Source of the DNA: Actinoallomurus bryophytorum
GTDB taxonomy: Bacteria; Actinomycetota; Actinomycetes; Streptosporangiales; Streptosporangiaceae
DNA: 64,000 bases
NCBI RefSeq assembly: GCF_006716425.1
Contig: NZ_VFOZ01000001.1
Span: 6,572,001-6,636,000, forward strand
Direction: 5' to 3'
Position numbers and translations under genes: made by a program
The notes under the pieces: generated by a model
What the model saw: only the letters and a program-made list of their open reading frames with translations
What the model was told of the DNA's origin: nothing
Databases searched by the model: none
Shown here: positions 8,679 through 17,360 of the stretch, piece after piece
How the letters are laid out: each line of letters begins with the position of its first letter
Numbering within the stretch: position 1 is the stretch's first letter

Positions 8679-9827
8679 TCAGCGCACCACGGGCACGCCG
8701 TCTCCGGCGAAGAACTCGACCATGGCGCGCGGGGAGTCCGGCGCGAAGCACATGTCCAGTCCCTGGGCGGACCCGGCGGCGGCGGCCGCGGCGCGGGGGA
8801 ACATGGCCGTCTCGTACTCCAGGAGCGCCGTCTCGATGTCGTCCTGGTGCGCGACGAGGGCCAGCGCCAGCTCGGCCCCGTCGAGCAGGGCGAGGTTGGC
8901 GCCCTCACCGGCGTACGGCGACATCACGTGCGCCGCGTCGCCCACGAGCGTCACACCGGGGACCCGCGACCAGGAGTGGCCGGTCGGCAGGGCGTAGATC
9001 AGGCGCGGGACGATCGTGTCGTCGCAGTTGCGGATGAGGTCGGTCAGCTCCGTGCTCCAGTCGGCGAACTCCGCGAGCAGGAGCGCGCGGGCGGCGGCCG
9101 CGTCGGACCAGTCGACGCCGCGGGTGGCCGTCCAGTCCTTGGGCACCCGCAGTGAGGCGCCCACGTGAACGTCGGTGCCGCCGTGCCCTATCAGCGCCTT
9201 GTCGTCGGAGAGGGCGAACATGATCCCGGGGCCGAAGAGGGCGGCCGAGTCGGGATGACGCGTCCTGACGTCGGTCAGGCGCAGCTCCAGGTAGGAGATT
9301 CCGGCGTACTCCGGGGTGACCGCCGAGACCAGGGGCCGTACCTTCGACCAGGTGCCGTCCGCGCCGACCAGCAGGTCGACGGTGGTGCTGCCGCCGTCGG
9401 CGAAGGTCAGCTCGTGCCGGCCGTCGTCGAGCGAGCGGGCCGCGGTGACCTTGTGGCCCCAGGCGACGCGGCCGGGGTCGAGGGATTCGATGAGCAGGTC
9501 GCGCAGGGCGGTCCGGTCGATCTCGGGGCGGCCGCCGTAGCCGCCCTCCGGCTCGTGGTGGATGAAGACCGTGCTGGCCTTGTCCAGAACGCGCATGGTC
9601 TCACCCTCGGGATGGGTGAGCGTGAGGAACCGCTCGTGGAGGCCGGCCTCGCGCAGCGCGAACTGCCCGGACTCCTCGTGCAGGTCGAGGGAGCCGCCCT
9701 GGCTGCGGGCGTCGGCCGAGGCGTCGCCTTCGTACACCGTGGACTCGATGCCGTGCATCTGCAGGATGCGGGCGAGGACGAGGCCGCTGGGGCCGCCGCC
9801 GACGATCGCGATGGAGGGTGTGGACAT
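8679..9827 (-). CDS. FAD-dependent monooxygenase (TetX/PHBH type)
   Basis: A 382-residue flavoprotein hydroxylase of the aromatic hydroxylase superfamily. The N-terminal Rossmann motif GGGPSGL (about residues 10-16) binds FAD, the middle has the DG segment (VGADGTWSKVRP), and the GD motif (LVGDAAHVMSPYAGEGAN) is near residue 300. Such enzymes use NAD(P)H and O2 to hydroxylate aromatic or polyketide substrates; tetracycline-inactivating TetX is a close type, but the substrate cannot be told from sequence. ATG 9827 has GAGGAG upstream. It begins 12 bases upstream of the 3' end of the TetR gene, so the TetR gene lies before it on the same strand and the two are probably one autoregulated unit. 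Confidence 0.85.
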   Translation of the reverse strand: MSTPSIAIVGGGPSGLVLARILQMHGIESTVYEGDASADARSQGGSLDLHEESGQFALREAGLHERFLTLTHPEGETMRVLDKASTVFIHHEPEGGYGGRPEIDRTALRDLLIESLDPGRVAWGHKVTAARSLDDGRHELTFADGGSTTVDLLVGADGTWSKVRPLVSAVTPEYAGISYLELRLTDVRTRHPDSAALFGPGIMFALSDDKALIGHGGTDVHVGASLRVPKDWTATRGVDWSDAAAARALLLAEFADWSTELTDLIRNCDDTIVPRLIYALPTGHSWSRVPGVTLVGDAAHVMSPYAGEGANLALLDGAELALALVAHQDDIETALLEYETAMFPRAAAAAAGSAQGLDMCFAPDSPRAMVEFFAGDGVPVVR

Positions 9828-9838
9828 GGTGGAGCTCC

Positions 9839-10531
9839 TCATGTTCGGGGGAGGGACGCCAGGACTCCGTCGACCAGGACGTTGAACGCCCAGTCGGAAC
9901 GGCTCGCCCCGTCGCCTGAGACGAGTTCGTCGCCGAGCGCGGTGATGTGCGGATAGCGCGCCGGGTCGGTGGCCCGGATCTGATCCGCCAGCGCGGACAG
10001 ATCCGCGGCCTCCTGGGCCGCCGATCTCGGGCCGGTGTGCTCGACGGCGGCCGCGGTCGGAACCAGCAGCAGCAGGTCCAGACCCCACGCCGCCGCGCGA
10101 CCGGTCACGCCACCCTCGGCGAGCAGGGCGAGGATCGCCTCGGCCAGCGCCATGTAGTTGGGGCCGCTGGGCTGGGTGGACAGTGCCATTCGGGCGATCT
10201 CCGGGTGTTCGAACAGCACGTCGCGGTAGGCGTTCAGCAGGGCCTTGAGCCGGTCGCGCCAGGGGCCTGCTCCACGTGCGGACACGGTGACCGTGCCGAG
10301 CAGGACGTCGAGGATCTGGGCGTGCAGGTCCTCGGTGTTGCTGACGTAGACGTACAGCGACGAGGGGCCGGTGTCGAGCGTGGCGGCGATGCGGCGCATC
10401 GTCACCTTGCTCAGGCCCTCCTCACGCAGGATCGCCAGCGCGGCGTCGATGATGCCCTGCCTTGTGAGGGCGGGTTTTGCGGGCCGCTCCCGCCGGCTGC
10501 GAGGTGTCGTGCCGCTCTCGTCTGCGTTCAT
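9839..10531 (-). CDS. TetR-family repressor
   Basis: A 230-residue repressor. The N-terminal helix-turn-helix (about residues 25-70: IIDAALAILREEGL, TMRRIAATLDTGPSSLYVYV) is followed by a TetR_C-type ligand-binding domain. It lies directly upstream of, and in the same direction as, the FAD monooxygenase, which it probably controls. There is no clear Shine-Dalgarno; the sequence TACGGT six bases before the ATG fits a -10 box of a leaderless transcript. A tandem palindrome ends 14 bases before the start codon and is the probable operator. The inducer is unknown, but substrates or products of the monooxygenase are likely. Confidence 0.88.
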   Translation of the reverse strand: MNADESGTTPRSRRERPAKPALTRQGIIDAALAILREEGLSKVTMRRIAATLDTGPSSLYVYVSNTEDLHAQILDVLLGTVTVSARGAGPWRDRLKALLNAYRDVLFEHPEIARMALSTQPSGPNYMALAEAILALLAEGGVTGRAAAWGLDLLLLVPTAAAVEHTGPRSAAQEAADLSALADQIRATDPARYPHITALGDELVSGDGASRSDWAFNVLVDGVLASLPRT

Positions 10532-10545
10532 GGAGGAACCGTACC

Positions 10546-10574
10546 ACGAGCATGTTCGTTACGAACATGTTCGT
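10546..10574. promoter_or_regulatory. Tandem palindromic operator for the TetR gene
   Basis: ACGAACATGTTCGT (10561-10574) is a perfect 14-bp palindrome. ACGAGCATGTTCGT (10546-10559) repeats it with one mismatch, at a 15-base step. The pair overlaps where the -35 region and spacer of the TetR promoter should be, which fits negative autoregulation. Confidence 0.75.
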
Positions 10575-10616
10575 GATGTGGCATACGTCGCGCGCCGGTC
10601 CTGACCGTGGGGTGGC

Positions 10617-11456
10617 TCAGGGAATTCTGGCGACCGCTCCGTACACGGCGGTCTCCGCCGCGGAGGGACGGGGACCGGCTTCGTTCTCGGCCCGCCATTC
10701 GGCGACGGACACGATGCCCGGCGGTACGAGGTCCATTCCGTCGAGGAAGCGGCCGAACTCCTCACGGGAGCGGAACTGGAACGGGATTTGTGCGTCGGCG
10801 TCGCCGACCGCCGCGAGGATCTCCGGCGGCATGTGGTCGTTGGTCGCGTGGGTGATGGTCAGATAGCTGCCGGACGGCATGGCCGAGACGAGCCGGGACA
10901 CCGCCCCGTACGGGTCGTCGGCGTCCTTGACGAAGTGCAGGATCGCGACCAGCATCAGCCCGACCGGCCGCGACAGGTCGATGGTGCGGGCGAGCTGCGG
11001 ATCGCCGAGGATCCTGCCGGGGTCGCGGAGGTCGGCGTCGAGGTAGGCGGTGGCCCCTTCGGGCGTACTCGTCAGCAGAGCACGCGCGTGCATCAGGACA
11101 ATGGGATCGTTGTCGACGTAGACGATCCGGGATTGTGGGGCGATCGCCTGGGCGACCTGGTGGGTGTTGTCGGCGGTCGGAATCCCGGTGCCGACGTCGA
11201 GGAACTGACGCAGCCCCGCCTCCCTCGCCAGGTAGGCGACCGCGCGGCGCAGGAACCGGCGGTTCTCGATGGCCGAGGTCCGCACGGTGGGGAACGCGGC
11301 GGCCACGGCATCACCGGACTCCCGGTCGGCCGCGAAGTTGTCCTTGCCCCCGAGCCAGTAGTCGTAACGGCGAGCCGGATGCGCTACCGACGTGTCGATC
11401 TTCGATGACCACGAATCCGTGCGTGCCGGCGACGAGACGGGATCCTGACCGCTCAC
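10617..11456 (-). CDS. DUF574 SAM-dependent methyltransferase
   Basis: A 279-residue protein of the actinobacterial DUF574 family. It has the family opening IDTSVAHPARRYDYWLGGKDNF, the SAM-binding segment FLDVGTGIPT (about residues 85-94), VYVDNDPIV and LMLVAILHFV. The family is abundant in actinomycetes and its substrates are mostly unknown. GTG 11456 is preferred because GGAGG lies five bases upstream; a GTG five codons earlier lacks a ribosome site. A second member lies at 43.6-44.4 kb. It precedes the TetR gene on the same strand by 85 bases, which contain the TetR operator. Confidence 0.85.
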   Translation of the reverse strand: MSGQDPVSSPARTDSWSSKIDTSVAHPARRYDYWLGGKDNFAADRESGDAVAAAFPTVRTSAIENRRFLRRAVAYLAREAGLRQFLDVGTGIPTADNTHQVAQAIAPQSRIVYVDNDPIVLMHARALLTSTPEGATAYLDADLRDPGRILGDPQLARTIDLSRPVGLMLVAILHFVKDADDPYGAVSRLVSAMPSGSYLTITHATNDHMPPEILAAVGDADAQIPFQFRSREEFGRFLDGMDLVPPGIVSVAEWRAENEAGPRPSAAETAVYGAVARIP

Positions 11457-11571
11457 GGCCACCTCCAGCACTGCTGCTCAACTCGGACCGGCCTACCGCA
11501 CCGGTAGTTGTCGATTTGAACATGTCAGCACTGCCAAAGCCGCCGCCGAGGCCGACGTCGGCCACGCCGGC

Positions 11572-11610
11572 CCGGGGGGCGACCCCCCGGAACCCCCGCG
11601 ATGTGGGGGG
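11572..11610. terminator. G/C-tract double hairpin
   Basis: CCGGGGGG (11572-11579) and CCCCCCGG (11583-11590) form an 8-bp stem with a 3-base loop, and CCCCC (11593-11597) can pair with the G tract at 11605-11610. It is downstream of the PD40 gene stop and upstream of the methyltransferase start, so termination of the PD40 transcript is the simplest reading. From memory, similar G/C-tract elements recur in related genomes. Confidence 0.45.
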
Positions 11611-11699
11611 CTCCAGGGTTACGCGGCCTTGGTCACCTCGCCTCGCCACGACGACGTGGCGGAGGTCGTGTGGCCATCCATGCGCCGGTCGCGTAAGGC

Positions 11700-12641
11700 T
11701 CAGCGCCAGTCGATGGACAGGCCCGACATGCACTCGGTCTCGCCGCTCACGCGTGTCTCGACGCCGGCACGCAGCACGTACACGCGGGGGCAGTCGGAGA
11801 CCTTGCGGTACGCCACGGCCTGGTCGTCGGGGGACGGCGCCGGGGCGCCGTGTGTGTGCGGGTCAGTGGTGACCTGGGTCAGCACACCGTCGCGCGTGGC
11901 GCTGTAGATCTGGTCGGCCTCTCCCCCCTTGGCGAGGTAGATCTTGCTGCCGTCCGCGGAGAAGGCCGGATCCCGCGCCGACCGAACCAGAAGGTGTCGC
12001 TCGCCGTCCGGTTCACGCAGCCAGACGTCGTAGCCGCTCGAGGCCGGCGAAGTCACGTACGCGATGGTCCCGTCAGGGGCCACCGAGAGGTTGTCCACCG
12101 TGGAGACGTCACCGTCGACCGGCAGCGGCTCGGGTGCGGCGCCGCCCGCCACGCCCACCTCGAACAGCTTGTTCACACCGGCCTGGGAATCGTAGGCGGG
12201 GAAGACGACGTGTGTCCCGTCCGGCATCCACGCCGGCTCGTCCCGCGGGTTGTACCGGCCGTCCCAGAAGGCGGTGATCCGATGGGCGCCGGTGCCGTCG
12301 ATGTTCATCACCCAGAGCTCGGCCGCGTAGTCCTTGACGGCGGTGAAGACGATCTGGCTGCCGTCGGGGGAGATGTCGGGTGCCTCCGCCGAGTCATAGC
12401 CGTCGGGGGTGGGCAGCACGGTTCGCGTGAGCGTGGCCATGTCGACGACGGTGATCTGCTCGCCCTGGCCGTACTCCTCGGTGAGCGAGGTGTAGGCGAT
12501 CTTTCCCGGACCGTCGGCGGCCGCGGCCCGTGGCGCCGCGCCGGCGCCGCCTGCCGTCGCCACCGCCGTCGCGGCGGCGATGACGCCGGCCACGGTCAGC
12601 CTGAGCAACCGGCCCGTCAGATCGAGCGGTCGTTCCCCCAT
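11700..12641 (-). CDS. Secreted PD40/TolB-like beta-propeller protein
   Basis: A 313-residue exported protein. Residues 1-40 are a signal peptide (LLRLTVAGVIAAATAVATA, AAPRA). The rest contains WD40-like PD40 repeats (PDISPDGSQIVF, PAWMPDGTHVVF, LSVAPDGTIAYV, PAFSADGSKIYL, PAPSPDDQAVAY), predicting a six-bladed TolB-type propeller. Two cysteines near the C-terminus could form a disulfide. It probably serves as an extracellular binding or scaffold protein; no catalytic residues are evident. ATG 12641 has GGGGAGG upstream. In the 249 bases before it CCGAC-AA-GTCGG (12778-12789) is a small palindrome of unknown meaning. Confidence 0.8.
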   Translation of the reverse strand: MGERPLDLTGRLLRLTVAGVIAAATAVATAGGAGAAPRAAAADGPGKIAYTSLTEEYGQGEQITVVDMATLTRTVLPTPDGYDSAEAPDISPDGSQIVFTAVKDYAAELWVMNIDGTGAHRITAFWDGRYNPRDEPAWMPDGTHVVFPAYDSQAGVNKLFEVGVAGGAAPEPLPVDGDVSTVDNLSVAPDGTIAYVTSPASSGYDVWLREPDGERHLLVRSARDPAFSADGSKIYLAKGGEADQIYSATRDGVLTQVTTDPHTHGAPAPSPDDQAVAYRKVSDCPRVYVLRAGVETRVSGETECMSGLSIDWR

Positions 12642-12890
12642 GAAGCCTCCCCGTTCATCGGCTCCTGCGCGGCCGCTGATCGGCCTGGAGCCATCGCCTG
12701 TCAGGATGACGCCGAACTGATCATGATGGGGACGGATCGCTGGAACATTGGCAGGATTCGGCCAATAAGTTTCAAGTCCGACAAGTCGGCCGGGAGAAAC
12801 CACCGGCTTTGAGCAAGTTGCCAAGGGTGACCGCCACCTGCCGGCCGCGAACCGGTGGACGTCGTCGAGCGTGGTCGCGGCGAAGCTCCT

Positions 12891-13772
12891 TCAGGCGTGG
12901 TCGAGGGCGGCTCGGAGGGCGGATTCCACGTCGGGGTGGTGGAAGGTGAAACCGGCCGTGGTGAGGCGGTCGGGGATGACGCGGAGGCTGCCGAGCACCT
13001 CGGGGGCGACCTGGCCCACCGTGAGGCGCAGGGGCCAGGCCGGGAGCCGGAGGAAGGCACGTCTGCCCAGCTCGCGAGCAAGAGTGTCGGTGAGGTCGCG
13101 GCTGCGGGCGGGGTGCGGCGCGGTGATGTTGTACGGCCCGTACGCCTGCGGGTCCGAGGCCAGGAAGCGGATGGCGCGGACCGTGTCGGTCAGGGAGATC
13201 TGGCTCCAGTACTCGCGGCCGGAGCCGATCGAGGCGCCGAGGCCCGCACGGAACCAGGGCAGGAGTCTCGGCAGGACGCCGCCCTGCCCGGACAGGACGA
13301 GGCCCGTACGCAGATGGCACACGCGGATTCCGGCGTCCTCGGCGGGCCGGGTGGCCGCCTCCCAGCGGTGGGAGACCATCGGCAGGAAGCCAGGGGAGGC
13401 GGCGGCGGACGCCTCGGTGAGCGCCTCGTCGCCCCGGTCGATTCCGTACCAGCGCATGCCCGAGGCGGAGATGAGCACGCCGGGACGGGCCTGCACGCAC
13501 AGCTCGGCCAGGGCGGCGGTCGTCGAGACTCGGCTGTCCAGCAGGACCTTCTTGTAGGCGGGCGTCCAGCGCCGGTCTCCGATACCGGCGCCCGCGAGGT
13601 TCACGACCACGGCGTCGGCCAGGACCGAGGGGGTGGGCGGCCATTCGACCTCGCCCGGAGCCTCGGGAACGTGCCGGACCAGACGTGTGACGCTGTGCCC
13701 GTCGGCCTCCAAGGACCGCCGCAAAGCGGTCCCGATCAGGCCGCTCGACCCCGCGATGACGACGTTCGTCAT
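12891..13772 (-). CDS. TIGR01777-family NAD-dependent epimerase-like protein
   Basis: A 293-residue extended short-chain dehydrogenase/reductase of the TIGR01777 (SDR39U1) family. The N-terminus VVIAGSSGLIG binds NAD(P), and the family hallmarks VVNLAGAGI and LISASGMRWYG are present, with a DUF1731-like C-terminal segment. The family's biochemical role is poorly known. Its ATG overlaps the stop of the upstream membrane protein gene as ATGA, so the two are translationally coupled. The frame is open far upstream across the opposite-strand LLM gene, but that is a non-coding read-through. Confidence 0.87.
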   Translation of the reverse strand: MTNVVIAGSSGLIGTALRRSLEADGHSVTRLVRHVPEAPGEVEWPPTPSVLADAVVVNLAGAGIGDRRWTPAYKKVLLDSRVSTTAALAELCVQARPGVLISASGMRWYGIDRGDEALTEASAAASPGFLPMVSHRWEAATRPAEDAGIRVCHLRTGLVLSGQGGVLPRLLPWFRAGLGASIGSGREYWSQISLTDTVRAIRFLASDPQAYGPYNITAPHPARSRDLTDTLARELGRRAFLRLPAWPLRLTVGQVAPEVLGSLRVIPDRLTTAGFTFHHPDVESALRAALDHA

Positions 13773-14200
13773 GTGTCGACGCTTACGCTCAACGTCGTCA
13801 CGAAGGCGGCGGCGACCAGGCCGAGAATCGTCCAGGCCAGCCGCCGTAGCCGGTGCTGGTACCCGGGAAGCTCTTCGGGGAGGGCGAACACCCGCGCGGG
13901 CCAGTGGCGCCAGGACACGTGCGCGAACACGGATCCGGCGAGCAGATGCAGCACCAGGGCGACGCCGTAGCCGAGCCGGACCTCGGGCCGTATGACCAGG
14001 ATCGACAGGTCGGTGAGCAACAGCGCGGCGACCAGTGCGACCACCGGTCGGCGGTTCCCGTTCGCGAGGGTCACGAGGAACTCCTCGCGGCGTTCGGCGT
14101 CGGGGAAGAAGCGTTCGACGCGGGGCTGGACGACCACGAGGCTGTAGACCATGGAGCCCAGCCAGACGGCCGCGATCGTTAAGTGGGCGACGATGACCAT
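13769..14200 (-). CDS. Four-helix membrane protein (CopD-like)
   Basis: A 143-residue integral membrane protein with about four transmembrane helices (starting VIVAHLTIAAVWLGSMVYSL, then residues about 50-70, 75-95 and 120-140). The N-terminal H-x(6)-WxG pattern resembles CopD/DUF2269-type proteins, which suggests but does not prove metal or haem handling. Stop and the epimerase start share ATGA. It is divergent from the LLM operon with 109 bases between them. Confidence 0.7.
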   Translation of the reverse strand: MVIVAHLTIAAVWLGSMVYSLVVVQPRVERFFPDAERREEFLVTLANGNRRPVVALVAALLLTDLSILVIRPEVRLGYGVALVLHLLAGSVFAHVSWRHWPARVFALPEELPGYQHRLRRLAWTILGLVAAAFVTTLSVSVDT

Positions 14201-14270
14201 GCCTCGCGTATATCCGCCGGATCACCGGCGCCGCAAGAGTAGGGCCTCTACGGATCCATACCGAAGTTAA

Positions 14271-14287
14271 CCTATTGACAAAGTAGG
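14271..14287. promoter_or_regulatory. Candidate promoter/operator of the LLM operon
   Basis: CCTATTGACAAAGTAGG contains a -35-like TTGACA and has CCTA/TAGG ends that make a short inverted repeat. It lies 22 bases before the first LLM gene. No convincing -10 follows at normal spacing, so an operator role is as likely as a -35 role. Confidence 0.35.
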
Positions 14288-14309
14288 GAAATCCAACAAT
14301 CTTGAAGCC

Positions 14310-15473
14310 ATGGCGCAGGCCCCCCTCCATCTCGCGGCGGCTCTCGACGGTGCCGGCTGGCATCCGGCGGCATGGCGTGATCCGGGCGCACGGCCGCGGG
14401 AGCTCCTCACCGCGGGGTACTGGACGGATCTGGTCCTGGAGGCCGAGCGAGGCCTGCTGGACTTCGTGACCATCGAGGACGCGCTCGGCCCCGGCGATCC
14501 GGTCGGTCGTACGGACCGGGTGCGCGGCCGGTTGGACGCCGTCCTGGTGGCCTCGCGGGTCGCGCCGCTCACCCGGCACATCGGCCTCGTGCCGACGGCC
14601 ACCACGACCCACACCGAGCCGTTCCACGTGGCGACCGCCCTGGCCACGCTCGATCACATCAGCGCCGGTCGCGCGGGCTGGCGGGCGCGGATCTCCGGGC
14701 GGCGCGAAGAGGCGGCGCACTTCGGGCGGCGGGAGTTCCCCGAGCCCGACGGCCTCGGTCACATCGAGGAGCTGTTCGGCGAGGCAACCGACGTCGTCGA
14801 GGTCGTACGGCGGCTGTGGGACAGCTGGGAGGACGACGCCGTCATCCGGCATGTCGCGAGCGGCCGTTTCGTCGACCGCGACAAGCTGCACTACGTCGAC
14901 TTCGCCGGGCGGTGGTTCAGCGTCAAGGGGCCGCTCATCACTCCGCGGCCGCCCCAGGGACAGCTGCTGGTCACGGCGCTGGCGCACGCGGCGCTGCCGT
15001 ACCGGTTCGCTGCGGGCGGGGCCGACCTGGTGTACGTGACGCCGCGCGACGGGGAGCAGGCACGTTCGATCGTCGCGGAGGTACGCGAGGCCGAGGCCGC
15101 CGTGCGGCGTGAAGAGCCGCTGAAGATCTTCGCCGACCTGCTGGTCTTCCTCGACGCGAGCGACGAGGAAGCGGCGGACCGCAAGGCGCGGCTCGACGAC
15201 CTGGACGGTGCGGGGCTCTCCTCCGACGCCGCGATCTTCACCGGAACCCCGGAAGGCCTGGCCGACCTGATCCTGGACTGGCGAACGACCGGGCTCGACG
15301 GATACCGGCTGCGGCCAGGGACCCTGCCGCACGACCTCGAGGCGATCAGCCGCGCGGTCGTGCCGGTCCTGCAAGAGCGGGGAGCCTTCCGCCGCGAATA
15401 CGAGGCGGGCACGTTGCGCGGGCTGCTCGGGCTGGCGCGCCCGGTCAATCGGCATGCCCTGGAAAGGAGATAG
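14310..15473 (+). CDS. LLM-class flavin-dependent monooxygenase
   Basis: A 387-residue TIM-barrel protein of the bacterial luciferase-like (LLM) superfamily, NtaA/SnaA/DszA branch. Typical features are the FVTIEDA strand, the GLVPTATTTHTEPFHVATALATLDHISAGRAGWRA core (in pieces), and the C-terminal LLQERGAFR-like end. Such enzymes take FMNH2 from a separate reductase and oxidise organosulfur or N-heterocyclic compounds. No flavin reductase is adjacent. The next gene starts directly after this stop, and four genes in a row share the direction, indicating an operon. Confidence 0.85.
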   Translation: MAQAPLHLAAALDGAGWHPAAWRDPGARPRELLTAGYWTDLVLEAERGLLDFVTIEDALGPGDPVGRTDRVRGRLDAVLVASRVAPLTRHIGLVPTATTTHTEPFHVATALATLDHISAGRAGWRARISGRREEAAHFGRREFPEPDGLGHIEELFGEATDVVEVVRRLWDSWEDDAVIRHVASGRFVDRDKLHYVDFAGRWFSVKGPLITPRPPQGQLLVTALAHAALPYRFAAGGADLVYVTPRDGEQARSIVAEVREAEAAVRREEPLKIFADLLVFLDASDEEAADRKARLDDLDGAGLSSDAAIFTGTPEGLADLILDWRTTGLDGYRLRPGTLPHDLEAISRAVVPVLQERGAFRREYEAGTLRGLLGLARPVNRHALERR

Positions 15474-16826
15474 GTGGCCAAGCAGATCATCCTCGCCGCG
15501 CACTTCCCGGGAGTGAACAACACGACCGTCTGGACCGACCCGGCCTCGGGCAGCCAGATCGACTTCGCCTCCTTCGCCCATCTCGCGCGGACCGCCGAAC
15601 GCGGCCTGTTCGACATGTTCTTCCTCGCCGAGGGACTGCGGCTGCGCGAGCAGCGCGGCCGCATCCACGACCTGGACGTGGTGGGCCGCCCGGACGCCCT
15701 CACCGTGCTGACCGCCCTGGCCGGGGTCACCACGCACCTCGGGCTGGCCGGCACCGTCAACACGACCTTCAACGAGCCGTACGACCTGGCCCGCAAGGTC
15801 GCCACCCTCGACCATCTCTCCGACGGCCGGGCCGGCTGGAACGTCGTGACCTCATCCGACGCGTTCACCGGCGAGAACTTCCGCCGTGGCGGTTTCCTGG
15901 AGTACTCCCAGCGGTACGAGCGCGCGGCGGAGTTCGTACGGGCGGCCCGTACGCTCTGGGACTCCTGGCCCCCGGACGCCGTCGTGGCAGCCAAGGACGA
16001 GGGAGCCTTCACCCGTACGGCGGACGCGGGGGAGTTCGGCCACCACGGACCGCACTTCGACATCGCCGGCCACTTCACCGTGCCACGCAGCCCCCAGGGG
16101 TATCCGGTGATCATCCAGGCCGGAGACTCCGACGAGGGCCGGGACTTCTCCGCCGCGACCGCCGACGTCGTCTTCACCCGGCATTCGACGCCAAGGGCGG
16201 GCCAGGCGTTCTACCGCGACATCAAGTCCAGGCTCGCCAAGTTCGGCAGGTCACCCGAGGAGCTCAAGGTGCTGCCGGCGGCCACGTTCGTGCTGGGAGA
16301 CACCGAGGCGGACGCCCTGGAGCGCACCGCCCACGTACGGCGCCAGCAGGTGAGCCCGCAGACGGCGATCTCCCTGCTGGAGCAGGTGTGGAACCGCGAC
16401 CTGTCCGGATACGACCCGGACGGGCCGCTCCCGGCCGAGGACCCGGACCCGGCCGCCGACTCCATCATCAAGGGCCGCACCCGGCAGCACGACGACCGGC
16501 TCGCGACGGCCCGCGCCTGGCGTGCGATCGCCGAGGAGAAGCGGCTGAGCATCCGCGAGCTGATCATCGAGGTGACCGGCCGCCAGTCGTTCGTCGGCAC
16601 ACCGGAGCAGGTCGCGGACCAGATCGACCGGTTCGTCCAGGCGGACGCCGCCGACGGGTTCATCCTGGTGCCGCACCTCGTGCCGGCCGGGCTGGACGAG
16701 TTCGTCGCCACGGTCGTGCCGTTGCTGCAGGAGCGCGGAGTCTTCCGTACGGCCTACACCGCGAGCACGCTGCGCGGAAATCTCGGCCTCGGGCCCGCAC
16801 GTACCCGCGACGGGGTGCCGGCGTGA
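15474..16826 (+). CDS. NtaA/DszA-type FMN-dependent monooxygenase
   Basis: A 450-residue LLM-family protein of the nitrilotriacetate/dibenzothiophene-sulfone monooxygenase type. The N-terminus AAHFPGVNNTTVW, FMNH2-site segments (TVNTTFNEPYDLARKVATLDH in part, GWNVVTS) and the C-terminal TLRGNLGL are characteristic. It probably uses externally reduced FMN. GTG 15474 follows the upstream stop with no gap, and AAAGGAG lies in the end of the previous gene. The two LLM proteins are related and may act together or in sequence. The substrate is unknown; sulfur or nitrogen scavenging is the usual role. Confidence 0.87.
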   Translation: MAKQIILAAHFPGVNNTTVWTDPASGSQIDFASFAHLARTAERGLFDMFFLAEGLRLREQRGRIHDLDVVGRPDALTVLTALAGVTTHLGLAGTVNTTFNEPYDLARKVATLDHLSDGRAGWNVVTSSDAFTGENFRRGGFLEYSQRYERAAEFVRAARTLWDSWPPDAVVAAKDEGAFTRTADAGEFGHHGPHFDIAGHFTVPRSPQGYPVIIQAGDSDEGRDFSAATADVVFTRHSTPRAGQAFYRDIKSRLAKFGRSPEELKVLPAATFVLGDTEADALERTAHVRRQQVSPQTAISLLEQVWNRDLSGYDPDGPLPAEDPDPAADSIIKGRTRQHDDRLATARAWRAIAEEKRLSIRELIIEVTGRQSFVGTPEQVADQIDRFVQADAADGFILVPHLVPAGLDEFVATVVPLLQERGVFRTAYTASTLRGNLGLGPARTRDGVPA

Positions 16827-17332
16827 TCGGTGATCCCGTGCACCCGGTGCCGCTGCGGGCGCCGGGGGTCACGGTCATCGCCGTCGACTACGACGACCCG
16901 GCCGCCGGCGCGCTCCGCCGCGCCATGGTCCGGGAGATGGGTCACCGGTACGCCGACCGGGGGGCCGAGTTCGGCGCCCACGCGCCGGCGCTGAGTGTCG
17001 CGCCCGGCACGGTCGCCTACACGGCACTCGCGATCACCGGTGACGGCCTGCCCATCGGGCACCTCGCCCTGCGCCGGGCCGGTGACGACGTCGAGCTCAA
17101 GAGGATGTACGTCGTCCCGCCCTACCGCGGCACCGGTGCCGCCGTCGCCCTGCTCAGGGCCGCGGAGGAAGCGGCACGGACACTGCGCGTACGCCGGATC
17201 ATCCTGCAGACCGGTGACCGGCAACCCGACGCGGTCCGGCTGTACGAACGGCACGGCTACACCCCGATCCCGGTCTTCCCGCCGTACGAGGACGTGCCGT
17301 TCTCACGGTGCTACCAGAAGGCGATGCGATGA
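16823..17332 (+). CDS. GNAT-family N-acetyltransferase
   Basis: A 169-residue acetyltransferase. The acetyl-CoA binding motif A ([22 protein letters not shown], in part around residues 90-112) and the C-terminal [13 protein letters not shown] are clear. The GTG start overlaps the upstream stop (GTGA), so it is translationally coupled to the monooxygenase. In this operon it may acetylate a substrate amine before or after oxidation, or detoxify it. Substrate specificity cannot be read from the sequence. Confidence 0.85.
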   Translation: MIGDPVHPVPLRAPGVTVIAVDYDDPAAGALRRAMVREMGHRYADRGAEFGAHAPALSVAPGTVAYTALAITGDGLPIGHLALRRAGDDVELKRMYVVPPYRGTGAAVALLRAAEEAARTLRVRRIILQTGDRQPDAVRLYERHGYTPIPVFPPYEDVPFSRCYQKAMR

Positions 17333-17360
17333 AGTTCCTGGACGCCGACGGAGGACACGC

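Noticed and set aside
14275-14303. TTGACA as a -35 box with a matching -10
   Set aside because: No acceptable -10 lies 16-18 bases downstream; kept only as a possible operator or weak promoter.
12891-15815. A very long open minus-strand frame (974 codons) reaching through the LLM genes
   Set aside because: Only the last 294 codons resemble a protein family. The upstream part is the reverse of coding DNA with high GC and contains no ribosome site or family motif.
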